A stretch of DNA of 11,010 nt from Acidobacteriota bacterium (GCA_003224635.1 QHZK01000098.1:1-11010); one strand, 5' to 3'. Shown: positions 1-6,898, counted from the first letter of the stretch. A program made the numbers and translations. Notes: generated by a model from the sequence alone, not told the origin.

Positions 1-465
1 GCGCCCTGCGAGCCGGTGTGTCCCACCTACGCCAGCTATCACAACCCGGAAGGACTGAACGCCCAGATTTACAACCGCTGCGTCGGCACGCGCTACTGCG
101 CCAACGCCTGCCCTTACACGGTGCGCTTCTTCAATTTTTACAACCCGGTGTGGGACAAGCCGCTCCACTTGCAGCTCAACCCGGACGTTTCCGTGCGCGA
201 GGTCGGCGTCATGGAAAAGTGCACTTTCTGCGTCCAGCGCATCAAGTCAGCGGAAATCCAGGCGGAGGCTGAAAGGCGAGGACTTAAGGACGGCGAGTTC
301 AATCCGGCCTGCGTCCAGTCCTGCCCGCCCAAGGCGCTCGTTTTCGGTGATTTGAGCGACCCCGAGAGCGACGTGTCGCGCCTGGCGCGCTCCCGTCGGG
401 GAACAAAGCTGCTGGGCGAGCTGGGCACGTTGCCGAACGTGACTTACCTGGAAAAGGATTCCTGA
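1..465 (+). CDS. ActB-like iron-sulfur subunit of alternative complex III, C-terminal part (5' end outside window)
   Basis: The frame is open from base 1, so only the last 154 residues are visible. The GTG at 16 lies inside a cysteine motif and is not the real start. The visible part is a ferredoxin-like domain with cysteines at visible residues 3, 7, 27, 33, 37, 74, 77, 104 and 108, in motifs such as CVGTRYCANACPY, MEKCTFCVQR and CVQSCP. These bind iron-sulfur clusters. The blocks NPDVSVREVGVMEKC and ALVFGDLSDPESDVSRL, and the ending LGELGTLPNVTYLEK, match my knowledge of the C-terminal ferredoxin domain of ActB in quinol:electron-acceptor oxidoreductases (ACIII). Related HybA/NrfC/PsrB-type subunits share the Cys pattern. 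In the complex this subunit passes electrons from the quinol site of the NrfD-type membrane protein encoded next. Whether the missing N-terminus carries the molybdopterin-oxidoreductase-like domain of full ActB cannot be seen. Confidence 0.88.
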   Translation, partial: APCEPVCPTYASYHNPEGLNAQIYNRCVGTRYCANACPYTVRFFNFYNPVWDKPLHLQLNPDVSVREVGVMEKCTFCVQRIKSAEIQAEAERRGLKDGEFNPACVQSCPPKALVFGDLSDPESDVSRLARSRRGTKLLGELGTLPNVTYLEKDS

Positions 466-541
466 CGTGACGAGGAGATAGCTTGTCGCGGCAGTGGAAG
501 CCTACCTTGTAAGGGACCGCCAGTCTGAGGTTTCCAAATCA

Positions 542-567
542 GTCGGCGCTCATAGAGCGCCGCTACA
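542..567. repeat. Intergenic palindromic element A, between actB and actC
   Basis: A perfect inverted repeat occupies 544-562: arms CGGCGCTC and GAGCGCCG of 8 nt around an ATA loop, followed by CTACA. The flanks GTCGGCG (542-548) and CGCCGCTACA (558-567) recur exactly at the ends of a second element at 2613-2650. This suggests a REP-like intergenic family rather than a one-off terminator; no T-run follows. It lies in the 129-nt gap between two genes of one operon, where the hairpin could stabilise or partly terminate the transcript. Confidence 0.6.
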
Positions 568-594
568 GGTGGTTGGGGAGCAAGATCCTATAGC

Positions 595-1941
595 ATGGAG
601 ACGAAGCAGACCACTCAAATCAACGACGACTTGCTGCGCCCGCTTTTCCGGACGACCTGGCGATTTTACTGCGGCGCGATCATTTGCGGGGCGGTGGTCG
701 CGGCGGCGATGGCAGCCTTCGGCTACCAGGTGTGGAACGGGATCGGGGTGTGGGGCATCGACCGGCCGGTGTTCTGGGCCTTTGACATCACCAACTTTGT
801 TTTTTGGATCGGCATCAGCCACGCCGGCACGCTGATTTCCGCCATCCTGCGCCTGGCCAACGCCACCTGGCGGCGGCCCGTCACGCGCTGCGCGGAAGTC
901 ATCACGGTATTCGCGCTGTCGATCGGCGGCATATTCCCCGTCGTCCACCTGGGCCGCCCCTGGCTGGCTTTCTGGCTGTTCCCGTATCGCAGCGAGCGGG
1001 AAATCTGGCCGCAATTTCGCTCCCCGCTGATGTGGGACTTCTTCGCCATCGGCACGTATCTGACCGGCAGCATCACTTTCTTGCTGCTGCCCATCATCCC
1101 GGACTGGGCGCTGGTGCGCGACAAAGCGGCGGGCTGGCGGAAGGGAATCTACAGCATGCTGGCGATGGGCTGGCGCGGCACTCCGAGGCAGTGGCACCGG
1201 ATCGAGAGCGCCATGCACATCATGGCCGTGGCCATCATTCCCGTGGCCGTTTCCGTGCACACGATCGTGAGCTGGGACTTCGCCATGGCCCCGGTGCCCA
1301 TGTGGCACTCGACCATCTTCGGGCCCTACTTCGTGGCGGGCGCCATTTTCAGCGGCATCGCCGGGCTCATCCTGGCGATGGCAATTCTGCGCACGCTGCT
1401 TCACCTCGAAGAGTATCTGCTGCCCGTGCACTTCGACAACCTCGGCAAGCTGCTGCTCATGATGAGCCTGCTCTGGTTCTACTTCGTCTTTGCCGAGAGG
1501 CTCACCACCTGGTACGGCAACGAATCGTCGGAAATGGCAGTCTTCTGGCAGACGCAGCGCGGCAGCTTCGCGCCCCTGTTCTGGGCGATGGTCGTCTGCA
1601 ATTCCGTTATTCCCTTTCCTCTGCTGGCGATCAAGAAGCTGCGGACGATCTCGGGGACGGTCATCGCCTCGGCCACGATCGTGGTCGGTATGTGGCTCGA
1701 GCGATTCCTGATTATCGTTCCGTCGCTCTCGCACAAGTATCTGCCGTACGCCTGGGGAACCTACCGGCCCACCTGGGTTGAGATAACGTTGACCATCGGA
1801 ACCTTCGCGGCGATGGCGCTGTTTTATCTCCTGTTTGCCAAGTTCGTGCCGATTATTTCGATCTGGGAGCTGAAAGCCGGCATGCGCGGGGCACCAGCAG
1901 TCCCGAGTGCGTTGCCCGCGCGCGCTCGATCTTTGCCATGA
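595..1941 (+). CDS. ActC-like NrfD/PsrC-family quinol-binding membrane subunit
   Basis: A 448-residue integral membrane protein with about ten hydrophobic helices, roughly at residues 27-48, 60-83, 98-120, 142-165, 205-228, 240-265, 281-300, 325-345, 352-378 and 392-418. Family signatures seen: WIGISHAGTLISAILRL, PVVHLGRPWLAFW, HTIVSWDFAMAP (from His222), AERLTTWYGN (Glu301-Arg302) and ERFLIIVPSLSHKY (from Glu369). These match the NrfD/PsrC superfamily and in particular ActC, the subunit that oxidises quinol at the membrane next to the ActB iron-sulfur domain. It follows the ActB-like gene by 129 nt. No in-frame start exists upstream because a TAG lies at 553-555, so ATG 595 is the first usable start. 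A GGGGAG at 575-580 is a rather distant ribosome site (14 nt). The C-terminal 20 residues are Ala/Pro/Arg-rich and unlike the core. PsrC- or DmsC-type anchors are the alternative, but the neighbours favour ActC. Confidence 0.88.
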   Translation: METKQTTQINDDLLRPLFRTTWRFYCGAIICGAVVAAAMAAFGYQVWNGIGVWGIDRPVFWAFDITNFVFWIGISHAGTLISAILRLANATWRRPVTRCAEVITVFALSIGGIFPVVHLGRPWLAFWLFPYRSEREIWPQFRSPLMWDFFAIGTYLTGSITFLLLPIIPDWALVRDKAAGWRKGIYSMLAMGWRGTPRQWHRIESAMHIMAVAIIPVAVSVHTIVSWDFAMAPVPMWHSTIFGPYFVAGAIFSGIAGLILAMAILRTLLHLEEYLLPVHFDNLGKLLLMMSLLWFYFVFAERLTTWYGNESSEMAVFWQTQRGSFAPLFWAMVVCNSVIPFPLLAIKKLRTISGTVIASATIVVGMWLERFLIIVPSLSHKYLPYAWGTYRPTWVEITLTIGTFAAMALFYLLFAKFVPIISIWELKAGMRGAPAVPSALPARARSLP

Positions 1942-1991
1942 CAGGGGGGCCAATGACAGCGGACGCCGGACTGGGAGCCACGAACGACTGA
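1938..1991 (+). other. Possible 17-codon coupling mini-ORF between actC and actD
   Basis: An ATG at 1938 overlaps the actC-like stop codon as ATGA and opens a 17-codon frame (MTGGPMTADAGLGATND) ending at 1991, 22 nt before the actD-like start. A second in-frame ATG at 1953 follows a GGGGGG tract. The actD-like gene has no visible Shine-Dalgarno, so terminating and re-initiating ribosomes could use this mini-ORF. The peptide itself resembles nothing I know, and chance is the likeliest alternative. Confidence 0.2.
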
Positions 1992-2013
1992 CGCAAGAAC
2001 CACGGACGTTCTC

Positions 2014-2541
2014 ATGATAGCGGTCTACGGTCTCTATCCCGATCCCGATTCGGCCGAGCGCGCCCTCGATTCCCTGCGCCGGGCCCGCGCCGAACTTGGG
2101 TTCGCACTGCGCGACATTGCCATCATTTCTTCGGAGCCCTTCGAGGAATACCGCTTGGGCCGGGGCGACCACCAAACCATCATGCCGTGGCTTGCGGCAC
2201 TCGGCGGAGCGCTCGGCGGCTTCACCGGCTTCGAGTTCGCGTCCTTCACTCAGAACACCTATCCGCTGGCCACCGGCGGCATGCCCCTGGCGCCCCTGTG
2301 GACGAACGGCATCATCACCTATGAATTGACGATGCTCGGCGCTATCCTCACGACCTTAGTCACGCTGGCCGTCAGCGCTCGACTTCCCAATCCCCGCGCC
2401 AAGCTCTACGATCCCGAGGTCTCCGACGGCAACATTCTGGTCGGCGTGATCGACCCGCCCGACCGCTCTCGCCCGGCGCTGACGAAGCTGCTCCTCGATG
2501 CGGGCACGGCCAGGGTGAAAGAATTCCCGCCCCGCTTCTAG
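2014..2541 (+). CDS. ActD-like DUF3341 membrane subunit of alternative complex III
   Basis: A 175-residue protein with the DUF3341/ActD layout. A soluble alpha/beta N-terminus (residues 1-55) starts with AVYGLYPDPDSAERALDSLR and is followed by two membrane helices at about 57-77 (small-residue-rich, LAALGGALGGFTGF) and 98-122. The diagnostic segment PLATGGMPLAPLWTNGIITYELTML (about 84-108) lies between them, and the C-terminal tail contains SDGNILVGV. In known ACIII complexes ActD is a small two-helix subunit without cofactors that associates with ActC. It lies 72 nt after the actC-like gene. ATG 2014 is the only start: the frame upstream holds no ATG, GTG or TTG before a TGA at 1954. No Shine-Dalgarno is evident, suggesting coupling to upstream translation. 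It is the last gene of this strand's cluster; ActE (cytochrome c) and ActF homologues do not follow. Confidence 0.88.
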   Translation: MIAVYGLYPDPDSAERALDSLRRARAELGFALRDIAIISSEPFEEYRLGRGDHQTIMPWLAALGGALGGFTGFEFASFTQNTYPLATGGMPLAPLWTNGIITYELTMLGAILTTLVTLAVSARLPNPRAKLYDPEVSDGNILVGVIDPPDRSRPALTKLLLDAGTARVKEFPPRF

Positions 2542-2565
2542 CGACGCAGAGGCCGCCCGGCGGGC

Positions 2566-2601
2566 CGTCTCCAGAACGGAGACGTTCCCGCGGAACGTCT
2601 C
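2566..2601. terminator. Two mutually exclusive hairpins in the convergent actD/efp spacer
   Basis: Hairpin 1 pairs CGTCTCC (2566-2572) with GGAGACG (2578-2584) around AGAAC. Hairpin 2 pairs GAGACGTTCC (2579-2588) with GGAACGTCTC (2592-2601) around CGC, a perfect 10-bp stem. They share bases 2579-2584, so only one can form at a time. Neither is followed by a clear U-run on either strand. The position between two convergent genes fits a bidirectional terminator or transcript-end stabiliser, but a dispersed palindromic repeat explains it equally well. Confidence 0.45.
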
Positions 2602-2612
2602 TACCGGTCGCG

Positions 2613-2650
2613 GTCGGCGGTCCCTTCCAGAGCAGGCTTCCGCCGCTACA
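2613..2650. repeat. Intergenic palindromic element B, overlapping the efp stop codon
   Basis: It begins GTCGGCGGTC and ends CGCCGCTACA. The element at 542-567 shares the same left 7-mer (9 of the first 10 bases match) and an identical right 10-mer. The ends pair as CGGCGG (2615-2620) with CCGCCG (2640-2645) around a 19-nt interior, where element A has only a short loop. On the - strand, the TAG inside the right end (2648-2646) is the stop codon of the elongation factor P gene. Confidence 0.5.
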
Positions 2651-3224
2651 ATCTTCTTGCATCGGCGCGCACGCGGTCCACGTACTTGCCGCTCGCCACT
2701 TCGATGCGCACGACCTCGCCCGGCTTGATGAACTGGGGCACCATCACCTCGAGTCCGTTCTCGAGCGTCGCGTACTTGTAGGTGTTGTCCTGCTGTTGAT
2801 GGACAGGTTGGGCTGTGCTCTCGACCTTCACCTCGACGATCTCGGGAAAGATGATGCTCACCGGCTCGCCCTGGTAGAACTCGACGGGAACCGCCATCTC
2901 CGGCTTCAGAAATTTGGTCGCCAGCCCGATGGCTTCGAGCGGAATGGACACCTGATCGAACGTGGTCGGGTCCATGAAGGTCGCAGAGTCAGCGTCGCTG
3001 TAAAGGAATTCCATCTCCTGCTTTTCGAGGCTGGTGTCCTCCAACTTTTCCTCGGGCCGCCAGCGCTGCTCCTTAAGCGCGCCCTTCCTCACGTGCCGCA
3101 ATTTGGCATGGACGCTCCCCGGCATCTTTCCCTGGCCCACGTGATAGGTCGACTCGACGACCTTCAACAGGTCGTCGCCCACCTTCAAGACCATACCTGA
3201 CCGCAGTTGCGACGCGAGAACCAT
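2646..3224 (-). CDS. efp: Elongation factor P (divergent tip loop)
   Basis: Translation factor that binds ribosomes stalled at polyproline and promotes peptide-bond formation. The 192-residue length is close to the usual 185-190. Three beta-domains are readable: a KOW-like domain (about 1-65, QLRSGMVLKVGDDLLKVVES), an OB domain (about 66-128, EMEFLYSDADSATFMDPTTFDQVSI) and a C-terminal OB domain (about 129-192, ATLENGLEVMVPQFIKPGEVVRIEVASGKYVDRV). The tip loop reads GQGKMPG instead of the common PGKG, but a lysine (Lys33) still aligns with the residue modified in E. coli EF-P (Lys34). I chose ATG 3224, with GAGG five nucleotides upstream. A GTG at 3230 is in frame but sits directly on that GAG. 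The gene stands alone, convergent with the act cluster. No EpmA/EpmB, EarP or YmfI gene is in the window, so any modification of the lysine is unknown. Confidence 0.9.
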   Translation of the reverse strand: MVLASQLRSGMVLKVGDDLLKVVESTYHVGQGKMPGSVHAKLRHVRKGALKEQRWRPEEKLEDTSLEKQEMEFLYSDADSATFMDPTTFDQVSIPLEAIGLATKFLKPEMAVPVEFYQGEPVSIIFPEIVEVKVESTAQPVHQQQDNTYKYATLENGLEVMVPQFIKPGEVVRIEVASGKYVDRVRADARRL

Positions 3225-3684
3225 TTCCACCTCGTCAGCTAGTTTGGGCTCTTGATTCGGGACTTTGCATCAACGAACCCAGGCCGCCGGCAGCAGACCG
3301 AAATCCAAAATCACCACACAAAGATTGCGAGCGGCTGCGAGCCCTAAAAATCCAAAATCGAGAGTAGCTCATTCTCCGCAGTCCGCAGTTCCTTGTCAAT
3401 GTTCTCCAGCAGGTTCATGCTTGTGCTGTGTCGTTTGTGTCGACAACTTTTTAGATCGTTTTAGAGTTATGGTCAGAATAGTTTACTGGCAACTGGCGCG
3501 CGGGGCCAACACAGGTCACGGCCCTGCCCATAAATTGACGCGGTCCGATGCCAGGGTGGATCGGAACCGGTTGATCGTGATTGCGGAGAATAAGGCCAAA
3601 CCATCCTCCAAGGCCCCCAAGGCGGTGGCAATTTCTTCTCCGTGAACGATGCTTCCCAATCCTAACTTTGGTCGTGAGGCCCTC
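3225..3684. other. 460-nt intergenic region without a convincing gene; contains an 11-bp direct repeat
   Basis: This is the upstream region shared by the divergent efp and DUF481 genes, so promoters for both should lie here. The direct repeat AATCCAAAATC occurs at 3302-3312 and 3349-3359, 47 nt apart. An AT-richer stretch spans about 3445-3490. I found no -35/-10 pair with convincing match and spacing on either strand. Open frames exist on both strands (for example + 3265-3645), but their translations show no recognisable domain, and the one antisense to 3516-3645 is not convincing either. Confidence 0.5.
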
Positions 3685-4746
3685 ATGAGACCCAGGTTCT
3701 GCTTGATCCCGATCGTGCTGGTGATGGCCGTTGCCGCGCGAGCGGAAGTCGTGATCCTGAAGAATGGCGACCGCTTGACCGGCCACTGGACGAGTGTCGT
3801 CGAAGCCAAGCTTTTGTTCAAATCGGACGTGGTCGGCGACGTCTCCATTCCCATCGATCAGATTCGCAGCTTTGCGCCCGCGGAAACCGTTGTCGTGCTG
3901 CTCCCGAAGGGCGAGACCGTTTCAGGGAACCTGTCCGTGGCGGACGGGGAGAAACTCGAAGTCCGGAATGCCAGCGCCACCCGGACCTTTGCTGCGGCGT
4001 CCGTCGAAGCCATCTATCCCGAGGCCATTGAGGGAGCGGGGGGCAGCCGCAAGCCCTGGCGCAACTGGCGGTTCAACGGGAATCTGGGCTACAGCTTGCT
4101 GCGCGGCGATCGGACAGCAAATACAGCGAGCTTGGGCCTGGACGCCGTGCGACGCCAGCCGAACCTGCCGGGCCTCAAGGAACGCTGGCGAACCAACTTT
4201 TCCGCCAGCGGCCTGATCGCGGACGCGCGAGACTTTACCGGCGTGCACACGAGCGCCAATGCCGCCGCCGCAACCTTGAGGCAGGACTTCCTTTTTACCG
4301 CCCACAACTTCGCCTTCGTTCTGGGCCAGATCGAGCACGACGAAGCCCAGAGCCTCGACATCCGCCAGACCTATGGCACTGGCGTCGGCCGCGACCTGGT
4401 TGATCGTCCGCGGGCACTGTTTAGCGCGTTGGTAGGCGTAACCTTGGTCCGGGAGAGATTCCAAACCCTGCAGCCGCGCACCAGTTCCGAGGCTCTGACC
4501 GGGGAAAAGCTCAGTTTGAAGATTACCGACCGGGTCAGCTTCGACCACCAATTGAACTTCTATCCCGGTCTGAGTCGCGCAGGCGAGTACCGGCTCGACG
4601 GCAGCCTGTTGCTCAGTACGCACATTGTCTCCTGGCTGTCGCTGACGACCGGCGTCACGGATCACTACCTGAGTCAGCCCCTAGGCGGACACCACAACAA
4701 CGAAACCCTCCTGACCACAGGACTGGGATTCAACTTCGGAAAGTAA
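3685..4746 (+). CDS. DUF481 family outer-membrane beta-barrel protein with signal peptide
   Basis: A 353-residue secreted protein. MRPRFCLIPIVLVMAVAARA is a good signal peptide, cleaved after Ala20. Residues 21-65 (VVILKNGDRLTGHW to VSIPIDQIRSF) form the small beta module often found before DUF481 domains, and a second similar segment runs to about 110 (LLPKGETVSGNL). From about 130 to the end the sequence alternates hydrophobic and polar residues as in a beta-barrel, with DUF481-type segments such as WRFNGNLGYSLLRGD, RWRTNFSASGL and YGTGVGRDLVDRPRALFSALVGVTL, ending TTGLGFNFGK. DUF481 proteins (YdiY-like) sit in the outer membrane and their function is unknown. ATG 3685 is preceded by GTGAGG at a 5-nt spacing. 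An in-frame ATG at 3649 would add 12 residues before the signal peptide and is less likely. It ends in tandem stops, TAATAA. It appears monocistronic. Confidence 0.82.
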   Translation: MRPRFCLIPIVLVMAVAARAEVVILKNGDRLTGHWTSVVEAKLLFKSDVVGDVSIPIDQIRSFAPAETVVVLLPKGETVSGNLSVADGEKLEVRNASATRTFAAASVEAIYPEAIEGAGGSRKPWRNWRFNGNLGYSLLRGDRTANTASLGLDAVRRQPNLPGLKERWRTNFSASGLIADARDFTGVHTSANAAAATLRQDFLFTAHNFAFVLGQIEHDEAQSLDIRQTYGTGVGRDLVDRPRALFSALVGVTLVRERFQTLQPRTSSEALTGEKLSLKITDRVSFDHQLNFYPGLSRAGEYRLDGSLLLSTHIVSWLSLTTGVTDHYLSQPLGGHHNNETLLTTGLGFNFGK

Positions 4747-4829
4747 TAACGACACGCTTTACGGAGCTTGGAGCAAAGGCAAAAGCAAGCTGAAGTTCCG
4801 CCCCCCGCCTTCCCCTTTACTGGCTTCCC

Positions 4830-6890
4830 CTAGCGGGTCGCGACCGGGGCGGGGGCGCAGACCTCTTCGGTTTTCACCAGGCGCACGCCCGCGGCGACCA
4901 TTTCCTCGATGGCCCTCCGGCCGCCCTCCTCGGTAATGGGCTTGACGGCGTCGACGACCAGGTCGACGGGCAGACTGAGCTGGCGCAGGGCGAGGACGGA
5001 GTCGCGAACGCAGTACTCGGTGGCCACACCGAACACCACGAAGTGGCAGGGGCCGAGCGCCGCGATGATGGCGTCAAAGTTGGGATTGCCGGCCACCGAG
5101 TAGTCAGTCTTCTCGATCTCGATCACGAACTGCCCTTCCCACTTCGTGGGCGGCCTGAAGGAACCGGGGCGGTTCGGGATGACAGTCTCTGAGGCGAACT
5201 GCGTCTCCGGAATCCGGCGCTGGCCCGGCGTGCCGACCACGCAATGCGGCGGCCACCGGGCGAAACTCGGGTCGTCCGGCTGGTGCGCGTCGGCCGAAGA
5301 GAGCACGGGGATGCGGTTCTCCCCTGCGTACGTCATCAGCCTCCTGAGATTGGGGACGATGGTTTCGGCGCCGGGCACGTAGAGTGCGCCCGAGGGATCC
5401 ATGAAGTCCACCTGCGTGTCGACGTCGAGGAAGACCAGCGTCTCGCTCATGGCGGCGTCGGCGGGAACGCGGGAGGCTTTCGAAATTTCCGGAGCAATGA
5501 CGTAGTGCTTCCGCACTTCTTCGAGCAAACGTTCGAGCGCCGCGCTGTTCGCCACCGGGTAACGCGGGCCGTCGTGCAGCGGCTTATAACGCTCGGGCAG
5601 CCGCTCGAGGTTCCAGAGCGTCCTCGAGCGGATTTCCGGCAGCGTCGGACGCGCGTCGACGCGCCGGCCTTCGCGCATCATGAGATCGAGCAGCGGCGCG
5701 GCCTCCGGGTAGTTCTCACTCGCGCGCGCAATGAGGTCGTGATGGAATTCCTCCCGCTCGCCCCGGGGCTCCCGGCCGTCGCCCCCCTTGCCCTTTCCGG
5801 CGACGGGCCGCGAAAACCGAAAGACCTGCTTGCGGCCGGGCCAGTGGGCTTTCTTCTCGCTGAACTTGGTCTTGTACTCGACGTGGCCGTCGCGCTCGAC
5901 CTCCACCAGCTTGTAAACCACGCCCAGCGCCGGGACGTCGCGCGACGTGGCCAGATCGGTGCCCACGCCGAAGGCATCGATCGGCGCGCCTTTCGCCACC
6001 AACTCCTCGATCTTGTATTCATTCAGGTCGCCGCTGGCAAAGATGATAGTATCGCGAAGCCCGTGGCGGTCGAGGATCTGGCGCACCTGCCGGCTCTTTT
6101 CGAGCAAATCACCGCTGTCCAGGCGGACGCCTTTGATCTTCCGCCCGAGCTTCGCGGCGGTCTCAGCGCCGGCCAGCGAGTCGTAGGTGTCAATCAGCAG
6201 GATCGCGGTCTCGGGAAAAGTGTCGAGCAGGGCTTGAAAGGCTTCACGCTCGGTGGGAAAAACCTGCGTCCAGGAGTGCGCTGCGGTGCCCGCCAGCGGC
6301 ACGCCGTAGAGATACCCGGTGAGCACGTTGGACGTGCCGGCGCATCCGCCCACGTAAGCCGCCCGTGCCGCACGCACGCCCGCCTGCGGTCCCTGGGCGC
6401 GCCGCGTGCCGAATTCCCACACTGGCCGGCCGCGCGCCGCCGTCACCACGCGCGCCGCCTTCGAGGCCACCGCGGTCTCGAAGTTGATGACCGAGAGGAG
6501 GTAGGTCTCGATCACCTGGGCCTCGGCCACCGGCGCCGTCACCTGCAGGATCGGCTCGCCGCCGAAGACCAGCGTCCCCTCCGGGATGGCGCGCACCTCA
6601 CCCGTAAACCGGAACTGGCGCAGGTAACGGAAAAAGGAATCCGAGACGGTGCGGAAGGCCGGCTGCTCGCGCAGGAAGCGTACGTCATCGTCGGTGAAGC
6701 GCAGGTTTTCCAGGTACCCGAGCGCCGAATCGAGCCCCGCCGCCACCAGGTATCCGCGCTCGGGCGGCAACTGGCGCACAAAAAGCTCGAACGTGGCCCG
6801 GCAGTCGATACGATGCTCAAAGTAGGCCGCCGCCATGGTGAGCTCGTAGAGGTCCACCAGCAGGGCGCGATTGTTGTAAGTCTCGAGCAT
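4830..6890 (-). CDS. Fused nicotinate phosphoribosyltransferase - nicotinamidase (PncB-PncA)
   Basis: One uninterrupted 686-residue frame carries two enzymes. Residues 1 to about 465 are nicotinate phosphoribosyltransferase (nicotinate + PRPP + ATP to nicotinate mononucleotide). It starts LVDLYELTMAAAYF and contains FGTRRAQGP (160-168), GTAAHSW with the phosphorylatable His205, VRLDSGDL (255-262), SGDLNEYK (286-293) and DAFGVGTDL. Residues 481-686 are nicotinamidase (nicotinamide to nicotinate + ammonia). The catalytic triad is present as Asp491 (DTQVDF), Lys594 (IEKTDYS) and Cys627 (TEYC), as are the metal ligands Asp534 and His536 (DAH) and His549 (PPHC). A linker of roughly 15 residues joins them. 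The internal ATG at 5450, where the second domain begins, has no Shine-Dalgarno, so a true fusion is likely. I chose ATG 6890 because AGGTGA lies 8 nt upstream and it fits the family N-terminus; the longer frame would start with TTG at 6995. Both domains act in cytosolic NAD salvage (Preiss-Handler route). Confidence 0.92.
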   Translation of the reverse strand: MLETYNNRALLVDLYELTMAAAYFEHRIDCRATFELFVRQLPPERGYLVAAGLDSALGYLENLRFTDDDVRFLREQPAFRTVSDSFFRYLRQFRFTGEVRAIPEGTLVFGGEPILQVTAPVAEAQVIETYLLSVINFETAVASKAARVVTAARGRPVWEFGTRRAQGPQAGVRAARAAYVGGCAGTSNVLTGYLYGVPLAGTAAHSWTQVFPTEREAFQALLDTFPETAILLIDTYDSLAGAETAAKLGRKIKGVRLDSGDLLEKSRQVRQILDRHGLRDTIIFASGDLNEYKIEELVAKGAPIDAFGVGTDLATSRDVPALGVVYKLVEVERDGHVEYKTKFSEKKAHWPGRKQVFRFSRPVAGKGKGGDGREPRGEREEFHHDLIARASENYPEAAPLLDLMMREGRRVDARPTLPEIRSRTLWNLERLPERYKPLHDGPRYPVANSAALERLLEEVRKHYVIAPEISKASRVPADAAMSETLVFLDVDTQVDFMDPSGALYVPGAETIVPNLRRLMTYAGENRIPVLSSADAHQPDDPSFARWPPHCVVGTPGQRRIPETQFASETVIPNRPGSFRPPTKWEGQFVIEIEKTDYSVAGNPNFDAIIAALGPCHFVVFGVATEYCVRDSVLALRQLSLPVDLVVDAVKPITEEGGRRAIEEMVAAGVRLVKTEEVCAPAPVATR

Positions 6891-6898
6891 CCGAGCGG

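Noticed and set aside
550..2175. A 541-codon open frame on the - strand, antisense to the actC and actD genes
   Set aside because: It is low in hydrophobic residues, rich in Arg/Gln/His/Pro, has no recognisable domain, and lies opposite two clearly recognised genes. It is a typical GC-rich shadow frame.
3458..3471. GTTTTAGAGTTATG resembles the start of a type II-A CRISPR repeat
   Set aside because: There is a single copy, with no repeat-spacer periodicity and no cas gene or tracrRNA-like sequence nearby. Coincidence in an AT-rich patch.
3265..3645. A 126-codon + strand frame (and overlapping - strand frames to 3854) between efp and the DUF481 gene
   Set aside because: No domain, no ribosome site, odd composition, and mutually overlapping frames on both strands. 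Treated as intergenic.
4765..4791. AGCTTG...CAAGCT inverted repeat with a 15-nt loop between the DUF481 gene and pncB-pncA as a terminator
   Set aside because: Short arms, a long loop and no following T-run on either strand.
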